From an uncultured Prevotella sp. (lineage in GTDB: Bacteria > Bacteroidota > Bacteroidia > Bacteroidales > Bacteroidaceae): a stretch of 6,043 nucleotides of DNA. Below the pieces are notes generated by a model. It was not told where the DNA came from. It saw only the letters and a list, made by a program, of their open reading frames with translations, and made no database searches. The stretch is taken from NCBI GenBank assembly GCA_945827565.1, contig CALZNR010000095.1:1-6043 (forward strand). Reading direction: 5' to 3'. The position numbers were made by a program, and so were the translations under genes. Shown here in pieces: positions 1 to 5,874 of this stretch (position 1 is the first letter of the stretch; the number at the start of each line of letters is the position of its first letter).

Positions 1-2
1 TT

Positions 3-119
3 AATGCAGATGATGAAAACGAAGCTATTTCAATTGGAGTCGGTATGTTTGATGCAGGCCAATTAGACACAGCAGGCTCTTTTGTTGTAAATATCGCAGC
101 CTTTCCGGCTTGTATTTAA
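3..119 (+). CDS. C-terminal end of an unidentified protein (5' end outside window)
   Basis: The plus-strand frame starting at base 3 is open and ends at TAA (117-119), giving 38 residues that begin NADDENEAIS and end AAFPACI. The fragment has an acidic stretch followed by alternating hydrophobic and small residues (GVGMFDAGQ, then GSFVVNIAAF), which looks like beta-strand sequence from the end of a real domain. The two other plus frames stop at or before base 66. I do not recognise the family. It is convergent with the minus-strand operon, so it belongs to a separate transcription unit. Most of the gene lies upstream of the window, so the start, length and function cannot be judged. A chance open frame is possible because the fragment is short. 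Confidence 0.5.
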   Translation, partial: NADDENEAISIGVGMFDAGQLDTAGSFVVNIAAFPACI

Positions 120-459
120 AAAGAAATAAGCTACCTCTGAACAAGGAGGTTTATACCCAAACCATGCTGATGGCAAGACATCAAAAAATAGCTAAACTAT
201 TTGATGGAGATTTCTGGGTGACGCAATGACGAAGTCAGGAAAAAATCTCTAACTTAAAGGTTCTTTCACATTTCCGTCACTGCCTTCAAAAGCATTTCAT
301 CTATCACAACTATAACAGAGGGGGCGTGTCATAAATCGCTGAAACTCCCCCCCGTCAATATGTTTATAAGAATAGCAACTATTGCTGTCTGCTAAAGCTC
401 AAAAATGTGCCCCCAGAGTTGCCTATGACACACACAAAAGTCTCTCGTAGCCTTGCGGC
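120..459. other. Gene-poor, hairpin-rich junction between convergent units
   Basis: I find no convincing coding sequence on either strand here; the plus ORF that runs through 407-688 mostly lies antisense to the lipoprotein gene. The stretch holds several inverted repeats. GAGATTTCTG (207-216) faces CAG (236-238) and AAATCTC (243-249), with TGAC-GAA-GTCA (227-237) overlapping the inner arm. GTGACG (218-223) faces CGTCAC (275-280). GGGGG (320-324) faces a run of seven C (347-353). AGCAA-CTA-TTGCT (374-386) is a perfect small hairpin. GTGTCATA (326-333) is inverted at 424-431. Some of these may be bidirectional terminators, or the scar of an old mobile element; the sequence alone does not decide between them. 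No tRNA, CRISPR or intact insertion sequence is visible. Confidence 0.5.
131..154 (+). terminator. Weak candidate terminator after the plus-strand gene
   Basis: Starting 14 bases after the TAA at 117-119, ACCTC (133-137) can pair with GAGGT (146-150) around an 8-base loop, and TTTAT follows. The flanking ATAA (126-129) and TTAT (151-154) can extend the stem if three bases bulge out. The stem is short and the T tract is poor. The position just after the gene is the main argument for calling it a terminator. Confidence 0.3.
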
Positions 460-1872
460 TCACTTGTTGAACGTAACAGAAACGATTCCACGCAAATACG
501 AATTTACCAATACAATTCTCTCAAGTCCTTGGCCTGCGTATATTGCATCGTTACTTTCGTCAAACGACAATGCAGACAAATCACCGTTTTCGTCAGCAAA
601 TAGCAAGTACTTATGTTTTTGCCCGTTTATCGCTCTTTTAGTGTCACTGGGCTTCTCATTAATAACCCGATTTAGTTCCACCACATGATTTTTTATATAC
701 AGTGCTTCGGTGTACGTAGGCAAACGCCAACCTGTATAAGCCGGAGAACAAATGCTCTGCAACTGCGAGAGGATATAATCCTTATCACTAATATGATCCA
801 CTCCAATGGCACCGTCTTTATCCATTCCCGACATCAATACCACAGTTGAGGAGTTTGCACTATAACTGGTAACACTCATCACATAATCATCATTGTACAT
901 GGTGCCCGCAACTGGCACATCGCCATTTATCACCTCTGGATTTTCACCGGTATTACCTCCACCAGAGCCACTACCAGAACTATTAAAAGTAAACTCTATG
1001 TTCTTCTCGCCATCCCATGAAGTGCCTTGCATAATGCCCTCCAACAGTCCTTCCTGCGAACTGTAGGTGGCATTGATGTTTATCTTGTAATTAGCCACAA
1101 ACTGGTTTGTTGCGTTGTACACAAAACTCTCTTTCTCTCCGTCACTAAGTGTAAATACAATCTTCAACTGCATCGGGGATACCGTGGCAGGCAATAGAAA
1201 AATGCTCTCCGTATTTTTCCATGTTGCGGTACCTTCCTCATTTTGCAATACACATTCAAAAGGTACTTCTCCAGTCACATCTCCCTGCAGACTTACAGTT
1301 TGATAGAGTGAAGAGAGTACCACCGAAACAGCAGTAACCTCACTGGGCACATTGTTAATAGATATGTGCTGCAACATCATTACACGACGCGTCAACTCCA
1401 AAACAAGGTTTTGGGTTTCTCCATCAACCAGCGTAACCAAGGAGGTTGCAGTCATCAAGTCATTATGCCTGTCTGATCGCAAAACAAGCACACTCTCCTT
1501 AGTGGCATTCTCCTTAGTTGGCAATTCATATACCGCCTCATCCGCTCCACCAATAGCACAGATGTCGTAAGTGCCCACGGGCAGTTTGACAGACAATGAT
1601 GAAGAAATGGAAGTAAGCACCTGCAACGACACACATTCTCCCTGTGCGTTGAACACATATACATTGACAGGATAGCTGATGGCAGTTGTTTCACCCTCCT
1701 CTGTCTCAGATGCCAAAAACTTTACCTTCAGCGTAGTCTTAGGCTGCTTGGAAGAACTTGTGGAAGATTGAGTTTGAGACACATTTTCTTCTTCATCCAG
1801 TTCTATTCTGGAGCAAGAGAGAGCAAGAAATGCCCATACGAAGACAACACTTGTAACTATAATCTTATTCAT
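460..1872 (-). CDS. Fimbrillin-like two-domain surface lipoprotein
   Basis: Predicted exported lipoprotein of 470 residues. Residues 1-19 form a signal peptide (MNKIIV, then a hydrophobic core) ending in a lipobox-like ALSC, so Cys20 is the likely lipidated residue. An acidic cluster follows (LDEEEN, 25-30), reminiscent of the surface-export signal of Bacteroidetes lipoproteins. A Ser/Thr/Gln linker leads to a beta-rich region (about 46-297) with strand patterns such as YPVNVYVFNAQG and LPVGTYDICAIGG, typical of FimA/FimB/Mfa2-type fimbrial proteins. A Gly/Ser linker (298-310) joins it to a C-terminal domain with GWRLPTYTEAL (381-391), a WRLPT motif shared with the FGE-sulfatase/Fib_succ_major/DUF1566 group and some pilus tip subunits. 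I chose the ATG at 1872, which overlaps the upstream gene by 8 bases, over the GTG at 1896 because it starts the signal peptide directly. Fimbrial tip, anchor, or a stand-alone adhesin or sensor are all possible; the exact role is unknown. Confidence 0.75.
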   Translation of the reverse strand: MNKIIVTSVVFVWAFLALSCSRIELDEEENVSQTQSSTSSSKQPKTTLKVKFLASETEEGETTAISYPVNVYVFNAQGECVSLQVLTSISSSLSVKLPVGTYDICAIGGADEAVYELPTKENATKESVLVLRSDRHNDLMTATSLVTLVDGETQNLVLELTRRVMMLQHISINNVPSEVTAVSVVLSSLYQTVSLQGDVTGEVPFECVLQNEEGTATWKNTESIFLLPATVSPMQLKIVFTLSDGEKESFVYNATNQFVANYKININATYSSQEGLLEGIMQGTSWDGEKNIEFTFNSSGSGSGGGNTGENPEVINGDVPVAGTMYNDDYVMSVTSYSANSSTVVLMSGMDKDGAIGVDHISDKDYILSQLQSICSPAYTGWRLPTYTEALYIKNHVVELNRVINEKPSDTKRAINGQKHKYLLFADENGDLSALSFDESNDAIYAGQGLERIVLVNSYLRGIVSVTFNK

Positions 1873-3139
1873 TGCCCTTATTTTTTTTGAATACACGTTT
1901 TCTCAATTCCACCTTGGGTATCTTGATGGTTTGTCCTTCTTTCAGTTCAGGATTGGCAGGCAGGTTATTAAATACCTCGACATAGCACTCCATCCCCGGT
2001 CCCAAGGCACGTTTAGAAATAATCTTCATTGTTTCTCCTGCCTTGACCTTCACCGTGGTTTCCTCGCCCACTATGCAATAGGCACCAGTGCCAACACGGG
2101 TGTCAAGAGCATCATATTTTGCAGCTGTTTTCTGCAATGCGCTCTCTGCAGGAACGTTTGCAGCAGTGCTGGTGCCAGATTGGGCCGGTGCAACAGCTTT
2201 GACCGTATCCTGGGCTGCCTGTTGTTCCTTTTGGGATGTCGCAGCAGCAGGTTTCTCTACAACAGCCTTCTCTTGAGAACTCTCCACAGGAACTGACTCA
2301 GGTTCCAGAACTATCTCCTCTTTCATAGAGGGTGTATGACTTAAAGATGCCAACCAATACCCAAAATATCCTGAGCCACCAATCAATAACACTACCAGTA
2401 TTACCCACCAGAGCACACCTGATTTCTTTTGGTTTTCCTTCTCTTCTTCCACTGCATCCTGCTCCTCAATGCAAGCATCCTCTTCTTGAACAGTTGATTG
2501 CAATTCTTTGAAATCCAATTTCTTATCACTTCCTATCTCTTCCTCCATAGGTGTATTTTCTACAGGTATTTCCGCAGTAGATTCGTTCTCCTTAGCCGTT
2601 TCATTCCCCTCGGCTACGTTCTCCTCTGCGACTACCTTCTCAGCAATTTTCTCCTCAGTAGCCTTCGCCTCTGTGTTAGACTGCACCGTCACTGGCTCAC
2701 TGACTTGTTCTGTAGCAGCAACAGGTGCTTGCTCACTGACGGGTTCAGGAATGTCAACAGGCTCAGCAGTCTCTTCAACAGGTTCTGTAGCTTCAGCAAC
2801 GGGTTCAGCAAAATCTACACCCTCATTAAGAATCACTGTCTCGAATTGCGAAAACGGTTTGTTTACCATCTCCTTCATGGAGGTGTCGGGAATGAAAGAT
2901 ATTTTAGAATGTCCTTTGATGAGCACCCGTTCTCCTGTGTTTACATTTACGCTTTCTCTGGGTTCCACATCCACAAGTTTGAATGTGCCCAATCCTCGCA
3001 CTTTTACCTGCTTGTCGTTTTCCACCCCGTCTTGGATAACATCAAACATGGCTGCAACAAACTGCTCTGCATCCTTTGGAGCAATGCCGTATTTCTCAAC
3101 CAAGACAGAAGCAATGTGATTGATTGTCAACTTTTCCAT
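1865..3139 (-). CDS. Membrane-spanning HU-family DNA-binding protein with C-terminal LysM domain
   Basis: This 424-residue protein combines DNA, membrane and cell-wall modules. Residues 1-92 are an HU/IHF domain: an N-terminal helical part, the GLGTF turn (49-53), a beta arm around NVNTGER (65-71) and a closing KISFIPD strand. Residues about 105-238 form an acidic Glu/Val/Ala/Thr linker with five EPV repeats. LWWVILVVLLIGG heads a single transmembrane helix (about 241-263), preceded by KK (238-239), so the positive-inside rule places HU in the cytoplasm. An Ala/Pro/Gln linker (264-362) leads to a LysM domain (about 363-409), recognisable from VKAGETMKIISKRA, EVFNNLP and EGQTIKIP, followed by a basic tail. 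The arm lacks the intercalating proline of classical HU (Val66 at that position). The start lies 9 bases after the small HU gene, and the end overlaps the lipoprotein gene. The family assignments are firm. That it tethers DNA to peptidoglycan is inferred from domain order. Confidence 0.9.
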   Translation of the reverse strand: MEKLTINHIASVLVEKYGIAPKDAEQFVAAMFDVIQDGVENDKQVKVRGLGTFKLVDVEPRESVNVNTGERVLIKGHSKISFIPDTSMKEMVNKPFSQFETVILNEGVDFAEPVAEATEPVEETAEPVDIPEPVSEQAPVAATEQVSEPVTVQSNTEAKATEEKIAEKVVAEENVAEGNETAKENESTAEIPVENTPMEEEIGSDKKLDFKELQSTVQEEDACIEEQDAVEEEKENQKKSGVLWWVILVVLLIGGSGYFGYWLASLSHTPSMKEEIVLEPESVPVESSQEKAVVEKPAAATSQKEQQAAQDTVKAVAPAQSGTSTAANVPAESALQKTAAKYDALDTRVGTGAYCIVGEETTVKVKAGETMKIISKRALGPGMECYVEVFNNLPANPELKEGQTIKIPKVELRKRVFKKNKGNE

Positions 3140-3148
3140 ACGAATATA

Positions 3149-3430
3149 TTATTGCGCTTTTTTCACCTTAGTTTTCCATGCCAAACTGGGTTTAAAGCCC
3201 AACACCAACTTAGGAGGTACGAGCATACGCTGCTGAGTGCCGGGATTGAAGATGACCCGTTCGAGTTTTTTCTTAACCTCAAAAATACCAAACCCCGGTA
3301 TGTTCAAACTATCCCCTCTCTGGAAAGAATCACTCATGGCATTAAGCACACTGTTCACCATGTGCTGTGTGTCTGCCAACGAGCAATGCTGCATACGCGA
3401 CAATGCGGAAATAAACTCTTTGTTATTCAC
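3149..3430 (-). CDS. Small HU/IHF-family DNA-binding protein
   Basis: At 93 residues this has the normal length of a single HU/IHF subunit. The helical dimerisation part covers residues 1-45, the GFGIF turn 46-50, and the DNA-binding arm includes FNPGTQ with Pro63 at the position of the intercalating proline of E. coli HU. The C-terminal GFKPS (78-82) and a basic tail (KTKVKK) complete the fold. The protein is expected to bind and bend DNA as a dimer in the cytoplasm. The start is GTG at 3430-3428; the next in-frame Met (residue 13) would remove most of helix 1, and an in-frame TAG at 3467-3469, the rimO stop, lies 12 codons upstream. It sits 36 bases after rimO and 9 bases before the HU-TM-LysM gene, suggesting co-translation and perhaps heterodimer formation with it. 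The sequence diverges from canonical HU, so the binding specificity is unknown. Confidence 0.88.
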   Translation of the reverse strand: MNNKEFISALSRMQHCSLADTQHMVNSVLNAMSDSFQRGDSLNIPGFGIFEVKKKLERVIFNPGTQQRMLVPPKLVLGFKPSLAWKTKVKKAQ

Positions 3431-3466
3431 GGTATTTGTTAGAATTAAGTATTTGTTACAAGCAAC

Positions 3467-4771
3467 CTACTCAGCAGGTTGGGCATATACATCAAATTCA
3501 TCAGAATCGGTAATCTTCATATTGTAATAGGCACCTATTTTCAAAGTCCCTCCCCTGACAGAGGACACAGGAACAAGCACCTCTGGATCTACTTCGGGAG
3601 AACAATACTGGGTGCGTCCCACATAATAGTCGCCCTCTACCCGGTCGATAACCACTTTCATCACACTGCCCACCTTGCGGGCTTGAATCTCAGTACTTAT
3701 ACCCTGTTGCAGGCGCATCAGGCGAGACAGACGGGCGTCTTTGACATCTTGAGGAACATCATCAACGTACTTGCATGCAGAAGGAGTTCCCTCTTCCTCT
3801 GAATAGGCAAAAGCACCCATACGCTCAAACTTAGCCCACTTTACAAAATCCATGAGTTCTTCAAAATCATCTTCCGTCTCACCAGGAAAGCCCACCATCA
3901 AAGTGGTGCGCAGATGGATGCCTGGAACTTCTTTTCGTATGCGCTCCACAAGGTCGTACGTTTCAGACTTGCTCACATGGCGCTCCATACGAGTAAGCAT
4001 ATTGTCGGAGATGTGCTGGAGAGCAATGTCTAAATACTTGCACACGTTTTCCTTTTCACGGATAACACGAAGCAAGTTGAAAGGAAAATGAGCTGGGTAG
4101 GCATAGTGCAGGCGAATCCATTGTACTCCAGGAATATCCGCCAGCTGTTCTATCAGTTCTGCAATGTGCTGCTTCCCATCAATATCCACGCCATAATATG
4201 TCAACTCCTGAGCAATAATCTGGAACTCTGTGGTTCCCGATTTCACCAAACCTTTTACTTCTTCTATAATTTCTTCTTGAGGACGACTGACATGCTTTCC
4301 CGTTATCAGCGGAATGGCACAATAAGCGCAATGCCTGTTGCATCCTTCGCTGATCTTGACATAAGCATAGTGCTTGGGGGTGGTGATGTGGCGACTACAG
4401 CAACCTGACACACTGTTGGATTCCTTCAAATCCTTGAGCAGTTGCTTGTAATCAAACTTGCCATAATACTTATCTACCTGAGGGATTTCTTCTTCCAATT
4501 CTTTTTTGTAGCGCTGAGACAAACACCCCATAACAAACAGCTTCTTGATTCTGCCCTCTTCTTTGGCTTGGGCAAACTGCAGAATGGTTTCAATGCTCTC
4601 TTCCTTTGCATCCTGAATAAACCCACATGTGTTGATTACCACAATTTCGCCTTGCGGATTATCACTATCATGAGTGCATCGATAGCCGTTGTTTTCAAAC
4701 AACGTTATCAATGTTTCGCTATCCACAAGATTTTTGGAGCATCCAAGTGTTATGACATCAACGCTATTCAT
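3467..4771 (-). CDS. rimO: Ribosomal protein S12 methylthiotransferase RimO
   Basis: Radical-SAM methylthiotransferase that adds a methylthio group to a conserved aspartate of ribosomal protein S12 (Asp88 in E. coli numbering) using two iron-sulfur clusters. The 434 residues carry the family's full layout. The N-terminal UPF0004-type domain has Cys11, Cys49 and Cys83, in the contexts LGCSKNLVDSE, NTCGF and MGCLSQRY, for the auxiliary cluster. The radical-SAM core holds CNRHCAYC (Cys144, Cys148, Cys151) for the SAM-binding cluster and the later MVGFPGETEDDF motif. A C-terminal TRAM domain spans about 366-432. LGCSKN with VDSE and the short TRAM region favour RimO over the tRNA-modifying MiaB/MtaB paralogues. 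The ATG overlaps the ftsY stop by one base (TAATG), implying translational coupling. No defect is visible. Confidence 0.96.
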   Translation of the reverse strand: MNSVDVITLGCSKNLVDSETLITLFENNGYRCTHDSDNPQGEIVVINTCGFIQDAKEESIETILQFAQAKEEGRIKKLFVMGCLSQRYKKELEEEIPQVDKYYGKFDYKQLLKDLKESNSVSGCCSRHITTPKHYAYVKISEGCNRHCAYCAIPLITGKHVSRPQEEIIEEVKGLVKSGTTEFQIIAQELTYYGVDIDGKQHIAELIEQLADIPGVQWIRLHYAYPAHFPFNLLRVIREKENVCKYLDIALQHISDNMLTRMERHVSKSETYDLVERIRKEVPGIHLRTTLMVGFPGETEDDFEELMDFVKWAKFERMGAFAYSEEEGTPSACKYVDDVPQDVKDARLSRLMRLQQGISTEIQARKVGSVMKVVIDRVEGDYYVGRTQYCSPEVDPEVLVPVSSVRGGTLKIGAYYNMKITDSDEFDVYAQPAE

Positions 4772-5724
4772 TACTTATCGAACAAAGAATCAACAAAGTG
4801 TTTTTTGTTAAATAATTGCAGATCATCCATACCTTCACCCAAGCCGATATACTTGACGGGCACTTTCAACTGATCGCTAATACCTATAACCACCCCGCCC
4901 TTGGCAGTTCCGTCCAGTTTGGTGATTGCCAACGAGGTGATTTGGGTTACCGCAGAAAACTGCTTGGCTTGTTCAAAGGCATTCTGTCCAGTGCTTCCAT
5001 CCAGCACCAGCATCACTTCGTTAGGCGCTTCAGAATACACTTTCTTCATCACATCCTTAATCTTCTTCAACTCGTTCATCAAGCCAACCTTATTATGCAA
5101 ACGACCAGCAGTATCAATCAGCACAACGTCTGCATGATTGGCCTTGGCACTGCTCAATGTGTCAAACGCAACAGAAGCGGGGTCACTGCCCATCTGCTGC
5201 TTGATGACAGGCACGCCAACACGCTCTCCCCAGATGCACAACTGCTCCACTGCAGCAGCCCTGAACGTATCAGCCGCACCAAGATAAACCTTCTTCCCTG
5301 CCTGTTTGAATTGATAGGCAAGCTTGCCGATAGTTGTAGTTTTGCCAACACCATTCACGCCCACAACAAGGATTACGTATGGGTTTTCACTTTTTGGCAA
5401 ATCCCAACTATCATTGTCCAGGGAATTGTTTTCAGCAAGAAGCGCAGCTATCTCATCACGCAGAATCATGTTAAGTTCTGAGGTGCCGACATATTTGTCG
5501 CGCGCCACACGTGCCTCTATGCGCTCAATAATCTTCAGTGTAGTTTCAACACCCACGTCACTGGTGATAAGCACTTCTTCAAGATTATCAAGCACATCGT
5601 CATCTACCTTGCTTTTTCCAGCAATAGCCCTTGCAAGTTTATCGAAAACACTTGTTTTTGTCTTTTCCAATCCTTTGTCAAGCGTTTCCTTCTTACTCTT
5701 ATTAAACAAGCCAAACAATCCCAT
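4771..5724 (-). CDS. ftsY: Signal recognition particle receptor FtsY
   Basis: SRP-receptor GTPase that docks SRP-bound ribosomes at the inner membrane for co-translational insertion through SecYEG. The 317 residues comprise an N domain (about 20-105) and a GTPase G domain. Visible motifs are the P-loop GVNGVGKTT (122-130), DTFRAAA (152-158), DTAGR (204-208), TKLDG (268-272) and the FtsY-type GLGEGMDDL (294-302). The start MGLFGLFNKSKK is a short amphipathic, basic membrane-targeting segment; the long acidic A domain of E. coli FtsY is absent, as in many bacteria. The missing M domain separates it from Ffh. The ATG at 5724 lies 26 bases downstream of a strong terminator, and no good Bacteroidetes promoter is apparent on this strand between the upstream gene and the start, so expression may depend on read-through or an unrecognised promoter. 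Confidence 0.97.
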   Translation of the reverse strand: MGLFGLFNKSKKETLDKGLEKTKTSVFDKLARAIAGKSKVDDDVLDNLEEVLITSDVGVETTLKIIERIEARVARDKYVGTSELNMILRDEIAALLAENNSLDNDSWDLPKSENPYVILVVGVNGVGKTTTIGKLAYQFKQAGKKVYLGAADTFRAAAVEQLCIWGERVGVPVIKQQMGSDPASVAFDTLSSAKANHADVVLIDTAGRLHNKVGLMNELKKIKDVMKKVYSEAPNEVMLVLDGSTGQNAFEQAKQFSAVTQITSLAITKLDGTAKGGVVIGISDQLKVPVKYIGLGEGMDDLQLFNKKHFVDSLFDK

Positions 5725-5750
5725 GCTTCAGATTCTTATGATTTTTTAAA

Positions 5751-5783
5751 ACAAAAGGCCGCATGTCTCATGCAGCCTTTTGT
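5751..5783 (-). terminator. Strong intrinsic terminator after the DUF4295 gene
   Basis: A 15-base-pair stem (arms 5751-5765 and 5769-5783) closes a 3-base loop. The core pairs GGCTGCATG with CATGCGGCC, and the A-rich base continues into TTTTGTTTT on the minus strand. One pair (5760/5774) is G-U when read as minus-strand RNA but a C-A mismatch on the plus strand, so the hairpin is better formed in minus-strand transcripts. It lies 91 bases after the DUF4295 stop and just before ftsY. It probably ends or attenuates the ribosomal-protein transcript. Confidence 0.85.
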
Positions 5784-5830
5784 CAATGATTATAAAACGT
5801 TAAATCTTATATGCTTTGCACATTTTCGGC

Positions 5831-5838
5831 TACCTTTG
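5831..5838 (+). promoter_or_regulatory. Candidate Bacteroidetes -7 promoter element, plus strand
   Basis: TACCTTTG matches the Bacteroidetes primary-sigma -7 consensus TAnnTTTG exactly. The expected TTTG at -33 is not found at the usual spacing of about 19-21 bases; the nearest TTTG (5815-5818) is only 12 bases upstream. Transcription from here would run antisense into the DUF4295 gene, and no plus-strand gene follows within the window. The motif is short, so chance is a real possibility. Confidence 0.3.
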
Positions 5839-5874
5839 TCGCCAAAAAAGATATTCCTTTGGAAATGACAGAGA

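Noticed and set aside
120..459. A CRISPR array, tRNA or riboswitch in the junction.
   Set aside because: There are no regularly spaced direct repeats, no tRNA cloverleaf or T-loop signature, and no recognisable riboswitch motif.
449..460. AGCC-TTGC-GGCT hairpin at the lipoprotein stop codon as an operon terminator.
   Set aside because: The stem has only four pairs and overlaps the stop codon, and the T-rich stretch starts too far downstream.
407..688. A 93-residue plus-strand open frame at the end of the lipoprotein gene.
   Set aside because: Most of it is antisense to the conserved C-terminal domain, and its composition is unlike a real protein.
1880..1896. A run of eight A on the minus strand near the end of the HU-TM-LysM gene, where a +1 slip would enter the lipoprotein frame from the upstream GTG.
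   Set aside because: The 8-base overlap with a clean ATG and an immediate signal peptide explains the arrangement. A fusion would place a lipoprotein signal after a LysM domain, which makes little sense.
2498..3442. Long plus-strand open frames opposite the two HU genes (314 and 203 residues).
   Set aside because: They lie antisense to clearly recognisable domains. The 203-residue frame is Ser/Thr-rich low complexity mirroring the acidic linker, and neither shows a recognisable motif.
3428..3469. rimO and the small HU gene share a frame across a TAG stop, so read-through would fuse them.
   Set aside because: Both proteins have normal family length and ends, the 12 codons between them look non-coding, and there is no recoding signal.
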